Assembly: GCF_029581275.1 (NCBI RefSeq)
Contig: NZ_CP120742.1
Location: forward strand, 5,022,501-5,086,500
DNA length: 64,000 nucleotides
Direction of reading: 5' to 3'
From: Micromonospora sp. WMMD1155
Lineage (GTDB): Bacteria; Actinomycetota; Actinomycetes; Mycobacteriales; Micromonosporaceae
Of this stretch, positions 44,530 to 53,265 are shown in pieces. Below the pieces are notes generated by a model, which worked only from the letters and a program-made list of their open reading frames with translations, was not told the origin of the DNA and searched no databases. The position numbers and the translations under genes were made by a program. How positions within the stretch are numbered: position 1 is the stretch's first letter; every line of letters starts with the position of its first letter.

Positions 44530-45249
44530 GTGGCCACGACACCTTTGCCGGCCGTGCTCCCCGGTACCGGGACGACCGACTACGCCCGCTACATGCGCAC
44601 CGATGACCTGCTCGCCCTGCAACGCGGCCCTCGCGAGTGGGTGCACCCCGACGAGCTGCTGTTTCAGGTCGTGCATCAGAGCAGCGAGTTGCTGCTCAAG
44701 CTCACGCAGTCGCAGCTTGCCCGGTCCCTTGACCACCTGGCGGTGGATCAGCCCGGCGCGGCTGAACTCCTGCTGCGCCGCGCTGCGCTCGGCTTGCACC
44801 TGATCACCGAGCAGCTGCAGATGCTGCGGCACCTTCATCCCGCGCACTTCGCGGTGATCCGGAGCGCCCTGGGCACTGGTTCGGGCTTCGAGTCACCCGG
44901 ATGGCGTCTGGTCCGGTCGGCGACGACGGAGTTGGACATCGCCTTTAGTCGCGTCCTGTCCTCCCGGGGGCTCACGCCGCTCGACCTGTATCAGGGTCAG
45001 CCGTCGGATCCGCTGTACCGGGTGGCGGAAGCGCTGGTGGAGTTGGACGAGCGGATTGCGCTGTGGCGCACCGAGCACTACAGCGTCGCCACGCGGATCA
45101 TCGGTCACGGCGTTCTCGGTACCCGAGACACGCCCGTCGACAGCCTGATGCGGCTGATCTCCCACCGCCGGTTCCCCACGCTGTGGGAGGCGCGTTCGGA
45201 TCTGACTGAGGCCAGCCCTCGTGGCCGCGCCAGCAGGCAGGTGGGCTAA
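44530..45249 (+). CDS. Tryptophan 2,3-dioxygenase-like haem enzyme
   Basis: The 239-aa protein follows the TDO pattern: DYARYMRTDDLLALQ, HPDELLFQVVHQSSELLLKL, GSGFESPGWRLVRS, and WRTEHYSVATRIIGHGVLGTRDT, which holds the probable haem-ligand His and the substrate-contact Thr, then FPTLWEARSDL. It is shorter than usual TDO (about 270-290 aa), and the active-site HHDE motif reads HPDE, so the His next to the Asp is lost. This suggests altered chemistry, as in TDO-like monooxygenases. The GTG start has GGAGG upstream. First gene of the operon, stop overlapping the next start by 1 bp. Confidence 0.8.
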   Translation: MATTPLPAVLPGTGTTDYARYMRTDDLLALQRGPREWVHPDELLFQVVHQSSELLLKLTQSQLARSLDHLAVDQPGAAELLLRRAALGLHLITEQLQMLRHLHPAHFAVIRSALGTGSGFESPGWRLVRSATTELDIAFSRVLSSRGLTPLDLYQGQPSDPLYRVAEALVELDERIALWRTEHYSVATRIIGHGVLGTRDTPVDSLMRLISHRRFPTLWEARSDLTEASPRGRASRQVG

Positions 45250-46418
45250 TGAGCGCCCTCCCTGCCAACCCGCTCGTCGAGTTGCGGCAGCGTTTCCCGA
45301 CGTTAGCGCACAACGTGCATCTGGCGGCGTGCAGCGTCGCACCGCTCAGCACCGGCATGGATCAATCCCTGAACCAGATGCGCGACGACCTCGGCCGGCC
45401 AGGGTTCTGGACCGTATGCGAGGAGCAGCTGTGGCAGGCCCGGCGGGCTTTCGCCACACTGATTGGCGCCGACATCGATCAGGTCGCCGTCGTACCCAAC
45501 GCCAGCATCGCCGCGTATCAAGCCAGCGCGGGAATGCGATGGCGTCGTCGCCGCGCGCTGGTTACCACGACTGCGGAGTACCCGGGCGTCGCTCACGTGT
45601 GGCTGGCCCAGCAGGCCCGCGGGGCGAAGGTCCGTTGGTGCGGTAGTGCCACCGGCCAAGCCGCCACGAGCGATTACCTCGCGGCCATCACGGCCCGAAC
45701 GGCGCTGGTGTCGGTGCCTGCCGTGACCTACCGTGACGCAACCCGCCTTGACGTGACTCGCATCGCCGAGGCGGCACATGCCGTCGGCGCCGCGCTGTTC
45801 GTCGACGCCTATCAGGCCGTCGGCGTCATGCCGGTAGACGTCAACGAGTTGGGCTGCGACTACCTCGTTGCCGGCACGGGCAAATACTTGCTCGGCCTGC
45901 CCGGCTTAGCCCTCATGTACGTTCGCGACCCCTTGGGGCCGGCGCCGACACTGACCGGCAGGTTCGGTCGAATCGCTCCGCAGGCATTCGACCCGCTGAC
46001 GTTGGACTTTCCACCGCACGCCCGTCGCTTCGAGACGGGCACACCCTCGGCCGCCGCGACCTACGCCGCCGTCGCCGGTCTCGACATGATCAACCGACTC
46101 GACCTCGTCGCGGTCCGCCAGCACACACAACGTCTGATCGCTGTCGCTGCTGTCCGCCTGGCTGGGCAGGGAGAGACGGTTCGCCTAGCCAGCACGGCGG
46201 ACGAGCAGGGCGCTCACCTGGCCGTCGTGGAGCCGCACGCCGAGGCGATGACGGCGTGGTTGGCGCACCGCGACATCACCGTCGCACCTCGCACCGGCGT
46301 CGTCCGCTTGGCTATGCACGCCTACACCACCCTCGACGACATCGATGCCCTCTGCGCGGCAATCGAGTCCTACCGAACGAGGTCCCGCAGTCGGCAGCAG
46401 ACCGGAGCACCACGATGA
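45249..46418 (+). CDS. Class V PLP enzyme, kynureninase/cysteine-desulfurase-like
   Basis: The 389-aa protein has class V aminotransferase features: FVDAYQAVGVMPVDV with the PLP Asp186 and the Schiff-base Lys212 in VAGTGKYLLGLPGLAL, and RRFETGTPSAAATYA. Kynureninase is the obvious candidate beside a tryptophan dioxygenase-like gene, but cysteine desulfurase-like or other lyase activity cannot be excluded from sequence. The ATG overlaps the preceding stop, and the stop overlaps the next start (ATGA). It supplies or cleaves a Trp/kynurenine-type intermediate in the inferred pathway. Confidence 0.75.
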   Translation: MSALPANPLVELRQRFPTLAHNVHLAACSVAPLSTGMDQSLNQMRDDLGRPGFWTVCEEQLWQARRAFATLIGADIDQVAVVPNASIAAYQASAGMRWRRRRALVTTTAEYPGVAHVWLAQQARGAKVRWCGSATGQAATSDYLAAITARTALVSVPAVTYRDATRLDVTRIAEAAHAVGAALFVDAYQAVGVMPVDVNELGCDYLVAGTGKYLLGLPGLALMYVRDPLGPAPTLTGRFGRIAPQAFDPLTLDFPPHARRFETGTPSAAATYAAVAGLDMINRLDLVAVRQHTQRLIAVAAVRLAGQGETVRLASTADEQGAHLAVVEPHAEAMTAWLAHRDITVAPRTGVVRLAMHAYTTLDDIDALCAAIESYRTRSRSRQQTGAPR

Positions 46419-47668
46419 GCCGGCCTGAGCCGCTGCGTCTGTGGCTGGAACAACGGCGACCATCCACCGCCCGGTTCCCCTTCACGACCGTGGTGAACGC
46501 CTACCAGTACCACGGCAAAACCTTTGTACCCGAGGAGTGGACCCGGCTGCTGACTGCCGCCCGCGAGCGGCTGCCCGAGGTCCGCGGCGCGCGCCGAGCT
46601 CAACTGTCCGCGTTCCTGGACACCGCGCTCGACAAGGTCGACCGCCGATACGACTACCGGACGTACCTGGCATTGAACCTGCTGCCGATCATCGGCGCCG
46701 ACGAACCGCCGGCGGACGAGCTGCGGTTATTGACCCGCCGCGATCGGCTGCACGTCCACCTCTTGACCGACCTGATGGCCTTCGAACTCCAAGCCATCAG
46801 CGGCGCCCCGGTACCGCTGCCGCAACTACGCCCCGGCGCGCCACTGGTGGCCAAGCGCCTGCGCCACGCGCTGCGCGCGGCGATGCCCGCCCTGCGCCGG
46901 CTGCGACTGACCAACGCGGTAGACAGCGGCGAGCACACCACCATCGCCCGCCAAGTGATCGCGGCCGTCGACCGGGACATCAGCACCAACGAACGGTGGT
47001 CGACGCAGGTCAGCATGCTGCCGGTCTGGATCATCCATGACGAGTGGATGTTCATCCGGGTCCTGCAAGGCTTCGAGGCATCCTTCGCGCTCCTCGCGGC
47101 GGACCTGCGGGCCGCCATCGCCAACGTTCAGGACGGCCGCATGCAACTGGCCGCAGCCCGCCTGTCCGCCGCGGCGGCTCTGCTGCGGGAGAGCGCCCCA
47201 CTGTGGTCGCTGATGGCGACCCTGCAACCCGAGGCGTTCCACCGGTTCCGGCGCTACACCGAAGGCGCGAGCGCCATCCAATCGCGCTCATACAAGATGC
47301 TGGAGTCTCTGTGCCGCCTTCCCGATCCCGAGCGACTCAACTCGCCGGCCTACCTGTCGGTGCCCGAGGTGCGATCCGAAATCGAGGGCGGCCACCTGAG
47401 CCTCGACGACGCCCTCGACGTCCTCGCTCAAAGGGGCGGGTATGCGGCCGAGTCACCGGTGATGGCTGCCGCCATGCGCAACTTCGCCGCCGCCCTACGA
47501 CAGTGGCGCCAGACGCACTACCGCCTCGCCGTGCGGATGCTCGGCCCGGGTCAACCCGGCACCGGCTACACGCAGGGCACCTCCTACCTAGCTGGCACCC
47601 GCCATGAACCCGTGTTCAGGCACTGCCCTCGGCGCGACGGCGACACCTCCGCCGGAGCCGACACATGA
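46415..47668 (+). CDS. PrnB/IDO-TDO-superfamily haem enzyme
   Basis: I start at ATG 46415, overlapping the previous stop. The 417-aa protein has RFRRYTEGASAIQSRSYKMLESL, the 'SAIQS' block of the indoleamine/tryptophan dioxygenase superfamily, and WRQTHYRLAVRMLGPGQPGTGYTQGTSYL, with the probable proximal His in WRQTH and the GTGYT loop. Length and layout match PrnB (pyrrolnitrin ring-rearranging enzyme) or IDO more than TDO. Two members of one haem superfamily in a single operon are unusual. It overlaps the NOS gene by 4 bp. Confidence 0.72.
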   Translation: MSRPEPLRLWLEQRRPSTARFPFTTVVNAYQYHGKTFVPEEWTRLLTAARERLPEVRGARRAQLSAFLDTALDKVDRRYDYRTYLALNLLPIIGADEPPADELRLLTRRDRLHVHLLTDLMAFELQAISGAPVPLPQLRPGAPLVAKRLRHALRAAMPALRRLRLTNAVDSGEHTTIARQVIAAVDRDISTNERWSTQVSMLPVWIIHDEWMFIRVLQGFEASFALLAADLRAAIANVQDGRMQLAAARLSAAAALLRESAPLWSLMATLQPEAFHRFRRYTEGASAIQSRSYKMLESLCRLPDPERLNSPAYLSVPEVRSEIEGGHLSLDDALDVLAQRGGYAAESPVMAAAMRNFAAALRQWRQTHYRLAVRMLGPGQPGTGYTQGTSYLAGTRHEPVFRHCPRRDGDTSAGADT

Positions 47669-48903
47669 ACACCACGACGAGCCCAGACGCGTCCCCGCAG
47701 AGTGACCTGCTCACTGAGGCGTACGAATTCCTGCGCTTGCTGCACCACGAGACCGGGCAGCCCGGACTCACCCGCCGGTGGCGCGACGTCCGCGCCGAGA
47801 TCACCGCGACCGGCACCTGGCGACACACCACGCAAGAACTGACCTACGGCGCCCGAGTGGCATGGCGCAACTCCGCCCGCTGCATTGGCCGGCTGCGCTG
47901 GCAGAGCCTGCAAGTTCACGACTGTCGGCACGCCAGCGATGCCAACGCCGTGCGCCAAGCGTTGACCAACCACCTACATCGAGCGACAAATGGCGGACGT
48001 GTCCGGTCCGTCATGACCGTCCTCCCGCCCGTACCGCAAGAAGGCCCCGCGCTGGTCCGGATCATCAACCCGCAGCTCGTCCAGTACGCCGCTTGGCCTA
48101 ACAGTGGCACGATCCTCGGCGACCCCGCGAACCTCAACCTTACGCGACTGGCGACCGCCCTGGGCTGGGCCGGTCCGCCCGAGCGCGGCCCGTTCGACGT
48201 TCTGCCCTGGATCATCGCCACCGACACCGGCCGGCTGCACGCGCTCCCCGTCGACCAGGCCGCGATCCGCGAAGTCCCGATCCACCACCCGCAGCACCGA
48301 TGGATCGGTGAACTCGGGCTGAGGTGGCCGGCGGTGCCCGTCATCAGCCACATGCTGCTCTCCATCGGCGGCGTGCAGTACCCCGCCCCGTTCTCCGGCG
48401 TCTTCATGTCCTCGGAGATCGCAGCCCGCAACCTCGCTGACGCCGAGAGGTACCACCAGATCCCCGCCGTCATCGATGGCCTGCAGCTCGCCGACGACGA
48501 CCGGCTACGTCATGACAAGGCGTTGCTCGTACTCCAGGAAGCGGTCCTCTACAGCTATGACCGCGCCAGCGTCACGATCACCGACCATCACCGCGAGAGC
48601 GAGCACTTCACCCGGTTCGTGCGCCGCGAAGAGGCCGCCGGACGCGTCGTGGTTGGCGATTGGACCTGGCTTAACAGCTACCCGATGACCCCACAGGATC
48701 CGAGCTGGGGGCGCTACTACAGCACCTCGACACTCCGACCCGCCCTCTATCCGGATCCCGCCGCAGCCGCGCTCCCTGCCGCGGCCGGCTCCCTATGCCC
48801 CCACTCGGGTTCAGCGGCGACCGCCGCCGAACCCGACCACCAGCGCGCCGCTCCCTCCACGGCCGCTGTCGTTTGTCCGCTTTCTGCCCAGGAGGAGCAA
48901 TGA
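47665..48903 (+). CDS. nos: Nitric oxide synthase oxygenase
   Basis: The 412-aa protein is a bacterial NOS oxygenase: haem-ligand Cys73 in WRNSARCIGRLRWQ, PFDVLPWIIATDTGR, the substrate Glu251 in GVFMSSEIAARNLADAERY, and DHHRESEHF with GDWTWLNSYP near the end. The usual GWYMGTEI is changed to GVFMSSEI, removing the conserved Trp, so substrate placement may differ. About 45 Ala/Pro-rich residues extend the C-terminus. No reductase gene is in the operon, as usual for bacterial NOS. Known role: arginine to NO and citrulline. Start overlaps the PrnB-like stop. Confidence 0.9.
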   Translation: MNTTTSPDASPQSDLLTEAYEFLRLLHHETGQPGLTRRWRDVRAEITATGTWRHTTQELTYGARVAWRNSARCIGRLRWQSLQVHDCRHASDANAVRQALTNHLHRATNGGRVRSVMTVLPPVPQEGPALVRIINPQLVQYAAWPNSGTILGDPANLNLTRLATALGWAGPPERGPFDVLPWIIATDTGRLHALPVDQAAIREVPIHHPQHRWIGELGLRWPAVPVISHMLLSIGGVQYPAPFSGVFMSSEIAARNLADAERYHQIPAVIDGLQLADDDRLRHDKALLVLQEAVLYSYDRASVTITDHHRESEHFTRFVRREEAAGRVVVGDWTWLNSYPMTPQDPSWGRYYSTSTLRPALYPDPAAAALPAAAGSLCPHSGSAATAAEPDHQRAAPSTAAVVCPLSAQEEQ

Positions 48904-49391
48904 CAGCAGTAATCCAGCCGAGGTCCGACAACGACCGCCGGCCCACACGCAACAAGATCCGACGTGGCATTGCCGCGGCAGTCGGCCTGATCGCCATGGC
49001 AGCCACGCTCACGGTGTCGGCGGCAGCCGCGCAAGCGGCCAGCGGATGCCGCAGCGCGCCCTACAGCGCCAGGTTCGGCCTGTCCGATCCCTTCATGGCG
49101 TTCGACGGCGTCGAAGTCGCCTCGGCCCCGTACGGAGGCACGTACCGCACCACCACCCAGTGCCGCGACATCCAGGTGAAAAATACTGGCAATGGACGCT
49201 CCGACGGCGCTCCGTTCCACGCATGCGTTGTCTTCTCAGGCCGGGCAACGTGCGCGAACGGCTGGACCTACGTGCCTCCCGGACAGTGGAGGAACTTGGC
49301 AACCAACGTCAAGGACGGAACCCGTTTCAACGTCTGGATCTCGGTCAACCTCGGCAGGTACTACGGCGCCCAGGCGGTCGGTGACTGGTGA
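48900..49391 (+). CDS. Small secreted protein of the NOS operon
   Basis: The 163-aa product has a basic N-terminus and signal (RRGIAAAVGLIAMAATLTVSAAAAQAA), cleaved before a roughly 115-residue domain with four Cys (SGCRS, TTQCRD, FHACVV, ATCANG), likely two disulfides, and an aromatic-rich sequence (TYVPPGQWRNLATNV, VNLGRYYGAQ). Such folds resemble actinomycete secreted small proteins with an Ig-like beta layout. Its coupling (ATGA) to NOS is odd for a pathway enzyme; a product-binding or protective role is speculation. Confidence 0.7.
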   Translation: MTAVIQPRSDNDRRPTRNKIRRGIAAAVGLIAMAATLTVSAAAAQAASGCRSAPYSARFGLSDPFMAFDGVEVASAPYGGTYRTTTQCRDIQVKNTGNGRSDGAPFHACVVFSGRATCANGWTYVPPGQWRNLATNVKDGTRFNVWISVNLGRYYGAQAVGDW

Positions 49392-50461
49392 CCGACCCAA
49401 CAGCCGTCCTGAACGGGCAGCAACGACCCCGAACAGTCGGCGACGGGCGGGCGGTCCCGGGGCCAGCGCCCCGGGCTGCCCGCCCGGCAGCCGGCGACGT
49501 CACACGGGCACCGGCGAACCTTCAAGGAAAGATCGCCGTAGTGACCGGAGCAAACACGGGACTGGGCTACCAGACCGCCCGCCAACTAGCAGCGATGGGC
49601 GCGACGGTAGTCCTGGCCTGCCGACATCCAGGCCGCATGCGCCAGGCCGCAGACGCCATCCGCAACGAACTACCGGGCGCCGTCATCGACGAGGTCGCAC
49701 TAGACCTCGGAAGCCTACGATCAGTCAGAAGCGCCGCCGAACAGATTGCCCACACCTATCCACGGCTAGACATACTCGTCAACAACGCGGCAGTGATGGG
49801 CGTACCCCAATGGGCCACGCTGGATGGATTCGAAACCCACTTCGGCGTCAACTACCTGGGCCACTTCGCCTTCACTGGACTGCTGTTGGACAGACTACTC
49901 GCCGCACCAGCAGGGAGGATCGTGAGCGTCAGCAGCATCGCTCACCACGCGGCGCGACTCGACCCGCTAGATTGGCCGAACCCAATCAAATACAGGCCGC
50001 ACCGTGCCTATGCCGCAAGCAAGCTAGCGAACCTCATCTATGCGTACGAACTCCACCGACGTCTAACTGTCGCTGGTTCTGCTGCGCGTAGCATCGCCTG
50101 CCACCCCGGCTGGTCGGCAACACAACTGCTCCACAAAGCATCTAGGCTCTCGGGACATCGCCTCGGGATGACTGCGTGGCTACGACTGCTCGCGGCAATC
50201 GTGGCGCAGCCACCGGAGGACGGGGCGCGCCCAACCCTGCACGCCGCCAGCGGCGACGTGCGCTCCGGGGGCTATGTGGGTCCGACTCGCATGTGGCACA
50301 CACGCGGTCCAGCCGGCCTTGACCAATCCAGCTACGACTCTCGTGATGTCACCGCCGCGCGGCTGCTGTGGGACCTGTCGGTGGAACTAACCGCCGTCAG
50401 CTACGCCGCCCTCGCCGTCGACGAGGCAGCGATCGTGCAAATCGATCAGGGCACCGCCTAA
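49388..50461 (+). CDS. Short-chain dehydrogenase/reductase
   Basis: The 357-aa protein has the SDR nucleotide loop TGANTGLG (53-60), NNAAVMG, and catalytic YAASK (in HRAYAASKLANL), plus a 48-residue low-complexity N-terminal extension before the Rossmann strand. It is of the retinol-dehydrogenase-like extended type. The GTG start overlaps the secreted protein's stop, making it the last gene of the NOS operon. Expected substrate: a ketone or alcohol intermediate; unknown. Confidence 0.85.
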   Translation: MTDPTAVLNGQQRPRTVGDGRAVPGPAPRAARPAAGDVTRAPANLQGKIAVVTGANTGLGYQTARQLAAMGATVVLACRHPGRMRQAADAIRNELPGAVIDEVALDLGSLRSVRSAAEQIAHTYPRLDILVNNAAVMGVPQWATLDGFETHFGVNYLGHFAFTGLLLDRLLAAPAGRIVSVSSIAHHAARLDPLDWPNPIKYRPHRAYAASKLANLIYAYELHRRLTVAGSAARSIACHPGWSATQLLHKASRLSGHRLGMTAWLRLLAAIVAQPPEDGARPTLHAASGDVRSGGYVGPTRMWHTRGPAGLDQSSYDSRDVTAARLLWDLSVELTAVSYAALAVDEAAIVQIDQGTA

Positions 50462-50553
50462 CGCCCCAGCCGATAATGCCTGGTCGATGGAGGTGCTAGC
50501 CCCTCCGAGGTGCCTACCTCGAGGCGCGCCCCGTAGTCCAGCCCGCGCGCTCC

Positions 50554-50598
50554 GTTGAGCAGAGCGCCGAGCGCCACCCGCCCGGCGCTCTGCTCAAC
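50554..50598. terminator. Hairpin after the NOS operon
   Basis: A perfect 15-bp stem (GTTGAGCAGAGCGCC at 50554-50568 with GGCGCTCTGCTCAAC at 50584-50598) and a 15-base loop lies 93 bp past the SDR stop, a suitable place for the operon terminator. The region from 50462 to the IS21 end holds no convincing gene. Confidence 0.6.
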
Positions 50599-50799
50599 CC
50601 GCTACCTACGGTGCCACTTCAACAGCCGCTCAAAACCTTCTGAGCGTCAGCCCTTCGCGCGGGGTCAGGGTGGGCAGCACCGACCACGGCGACAGCGCAG
50701 ATCAACAACAGGTAGAGACTGGCGAGCACCACGCCCGCCCCAATGCTTCTTCATGCTGGGGGCGACCGGCAGCTGCGTCCGGCGCATCACCCTGGCGAG

Positions 50800-50804
50800 T
50801 TGAG
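50800..50804. repeat. IS21 target-site duplication, left copy
   Basis: TTGAG directly abuts the left end of the IS21 element and recurs at the right end (52963-52967). Confidence 0.8.
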
Positions 50805-50874
50805 TGTCGGCTCCGCCTGAAAACTGACCCCGTGGTTCCGGCTGAATTTTGACCCCTTCCGGAAGCATCGGGAG

Positions 50875-52104
50875 GTGCTGAGCGTGGAGGACTGGGCGGA
50901 GATCCGTCGGTTGCACCGGGCGGAGCGGATGGCGATCAAGGCCATCTGTCGCCGGCTGGGGGTCTCGCGGAACACGGTGCGTAAGGCCTTGGCCAGTCAT
51001 GAGCCGCCTCGCTATCAGCGGGCGGCGAAGGGCTCGATCGTGGACGCGGTCGAGCCGCAGATCCGGGCGTTGTTGGCGGAGTTCCCGGACATGCCGACGA
51101 CGGTGATCATGGAGCGGGTTGGGTGGGCCCGCGGCAAGACGGTGTTCGCCGATCGGGTGCAGCAGTTGCGGCCGTTGTTCCGCCGCCCGGACCCGGCCCA
51201 GCGGACGGAGTATCTGCCGGGCGAGTTGGCGCAGTGTGATCTGTGGTTCCCGCCGGCGGACGTGCCGTTGGGCTTCGGGCAGGTCGGCCGGCCGCCGGTG
51301 CTGGTGATGGTGTCCGGGTATTCGCGGTGGCTGTCAGCGGTGATGATCCCGACCCGGCAGTCACCGGACTTGCTGGTCGGGCACTGGACGCTGATCTCCG
51401 GCTGGGGACGGGTGCCCAAGGCGTTGGTGTGGGACAACGAGTCCGCCGTCGGGCAGTGGCGGGCTGGCAGGCCGCAGCTGACCGAGGCGATGAACGCCTT
51501 CCGCGGCACCCTCGGCATCAAGGTGATTCAGTGCCGACCGGCGGACCCGGAGGCCAAGGGCCTGGTCGAGCGGGCCAATGGCTATCTGGAAACCTCGTTC
51601 CTGCCCGGACGCCGTTTCGCCTCGCCCGGCGACTTCAACACCCAGCTCACCGACTGGCTGGTGGGGGCGAACAACCGCCAACACCGGATGCTGGGCTGCC
51701 GCCCGCTGGACCGGTGGGACGCCGACCGGGCCGCGATGCTGTCACTGCCACCGGTCGCGCCGGTGGTCGGCTGGCGCCAGGCCACCCGGCTGCCCCGCGA
51801 TCACTACGTCCGCTTGGACGGCAACGACTACTCGGTGCACCCATCCGTGGTCGGCAGGCGGGTTGAGGTCACCGCCGACTGCGACCACGTGACGGTGGTC
51901 TCCGACGGCCGGCCCGTGGCCCGACATGACCGCTGCTGGGCAAGCCATCAGAGCATCACCGACCCTGCCCACCGGCAAGCCGCCGCCGACCTGCGCGTCG
52001 CTGCCCAACACAAGCCGACGACCGCGGTCGACGCCCAGGTCGAACGCCGGCCGTTGAGCGACTACGACCGCATGTTCGGCCTGGACGTCGAGGTGGCTGC
52101 GTGA
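50875..52104 (+). CDS. istA: IstA transposase (IS21 family)
   Basis: The 409-aa protein has an N-terminal helix-turn-helix (MAIKAICRRLGVSRNTVRKAL) and an rve-type DDE core: the first Asp in QCDLWFPPADV, Asp in LVWDNESAVG and Glu in DPEAKGLVERANGYLE. The GTG at 50875 is the start. Frame intact; it overlaps istB by 4 bp. Confidence 0.92.
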   Translation: MLSVEDWAEIRRLHRAERMAIKAICRRLGVSRNTVRKALASHEPPRYQRAAKGSIVDAVEPQIRALLAEFPDMPTTVIMERVGWARGKTVFADRVQQLRPLFRRPDPAQRTEYLPGELAQCDLWFPPADVPLGFGQVGRPPVLVMVSGYSRWLSAVMIPTRQSPDLLVGHWTLISGWGRVPKALVWDNESAVGQWRAGRPQLTEAMNAFRGTLGIKVIQCRPADPEAKGLVERANGYLETSFLPGRRFASPGDFNTQLTDWLVGANNRQHRMLGCRPLDRWDADRAAMLSLPPVAPVVGWRQATRLPRDHYVRLDGNDYSVHPSVVGRRVEVTADCDHVTVVSDGRPVARHDRCWASHQSITDPAHRQAAADLRVAAQHKPTTAVDAQVERRPLSDYDRMFGLDVEVAA

Positions 52105-52892
52105 TGGCCGCCAAGACCAGCCGCAACGTCGCCTCGGAGATCGCGTTCCTCACCCGCGCCCTCAAGGCGCCGTCCCTCGCTGCCTCCGTCGAACGCCTGG
52201 CGGAGCGGGCCCGGGCCGAGTCATGGACGCACGAGGAGTTCCTCGCCGCCTGCCTGCAACGCGAAGTCGCCGCCCGCGAAGCACACGGCGGCGAGGGACG
52301 TATCCGGGCAGCCAGGTTCCCCGCCCGCAAGAGCCTGGAGGAGTTCGACTTCGAGCACCAACGCTCTCTGAAGCGGGAGACGATCGCCCACCTGGGCACC
52401 CTCGACTTCGTGGCGTCGAAGGAGAACGTCGTCTTCCTGGGCCCGCCCGGCACCGGCAAGACCCACCTGTCCATCGGCCTGGGGATCCGGGCCTGCCAGG
52501 CCGGACACCGGGTCGCGTTCGCCACCGCCGCCCAATGGGTGTCCCGCCTCGCCGACGCCCACCACGCCGGCCGACTGCAAGACGAGCTCGTGAAGCTCGG
52601 CCGGATCCCGCTGCTGATCGTCGACGAGGTCGGCTACATCCCCTTCGAAGCCGAAGCGGCGAACCTGTTCTTCCAGCTCGTCTCCAACCGCTACGAACGA
52701 GCCTCGCTGATCGTCACCAGCAACAAGCCCTTCGGCCGCTGGGGCGAAGTGTTCGGCGACGACGTCGTCGCCGCAGCCATGATCGACCGCCTCGTCCACC
52801 ACGCCGAGGTCATCTCGATGAAGGGCGACAGCTACCGGCTTAAAGACCGCGACCTCGGCCGCGTTCCCGCAGCCACCAAGACCAACGACTGA
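52101..52892 (+). CDS. istB: IstB-like ATP-binding transposition helper
   Basis: The 263-aa DnaC/IstB-type AAA+ protein has Walker A GPPGTGKTHLSIGL, Walker B LLIVDEVGYIPFE and a sensor-like SLIVTSNKPFGRWGEVF. IstB selects target DNA and activates IstA. The start overlaps istA. Confidence 0.92.
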   Translation: MMAAKTSRNVASEIAFLTRALKAPSLAASVERLAERARAESWTHEEFLAACLQREVAAREAHGGEGRIRAARFPARKSLEEFDFEHQRSLKRETIAHLGTLDFVASKENVVFLGPPGTGKTHLSIGLGIRACQAGHRVAFATAAQWVSRLADAHHAGRLQDELVKLGRIPLLIVDEVGYIPFEAEAANLFFQLVSNRYERASLIVTSNKPFGRWGEVFGDDVVAAAMIDRLVHHAEVISMKGDSYRLKDRDLGRVPAATKTND

Positions 52893-52962
52893 ACATCAAC
52901 AACCAGCGAGGGGGTCAAAATTCGGCCGGAACAGAGGGGTCAAAGTTCAGCCGGCGTTGACA

Positions 52963-52967
52963 TTGAG
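52963..52967. repeat. IS21 target-site duplication, right copy
   Basis: TTGAG directly abuts the right end; matches 50800-50804. It starts a 12-bp sequence (TTGAGCAGAGCG) also present in the terminator stem at 50555-50566. Confidence 0.8.
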
Positions 52968-53265
52968 CAGAGCGGGGCGTGACGGAACGGCTATCCATAG
53001 CTCATTCTCTTGAAGTCCAATTGGCCCACAAACTAATATCGGTAGCAGCAGAATCTCATATCCGCGAGTCCTGCACTGCCTGCGGCACCTTCGAGCGCCA
53101 GCGAGCCCGCCCTGCGAATCGAGCCGCCGCTTTGACGGGTTGGCGGAGTGGGGAAGAAGGTAGTGATTTGCTGGCTCTGGCTTCGTGTAGAACGAGGTTC
53201 TGTGCACCCAGCAGGTAGATCCCGGCAGCTTGACCCGCCGCGCCGATGTTCAGGGGGTGATTTAA

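Larger units (their letters stand above)
50805..52962 (+). mobile_element. IS21-family insertion sequence
   Basis: About 2.16 kb with imperfect inverted ends: left TGTCGGCTCCGCCTGAA at 50805 and right ...TTCAGCCGGCGTTGACA at 52962, plus repeated internal units with TTTTGACCCC near both ends, typical of IS21. The element encodes IstA and IstB overlapping by 4 bp. A 5-bp direct repeat TTGAG flanks it, evidence of a transposition event. Confidence 0.9.

Noticed and set aside
44530..45249. Calling the first gene of the NOS operon a normal catabolic TDO
   Set aside because: It is short and lacks the active-site His of HHDE, so only a TDO-like label is justified.
50462..50799. Possible small genes between the SDR and IS21
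   Set aside because: Frames are short, overlap the terminator hairpin and show no motif.
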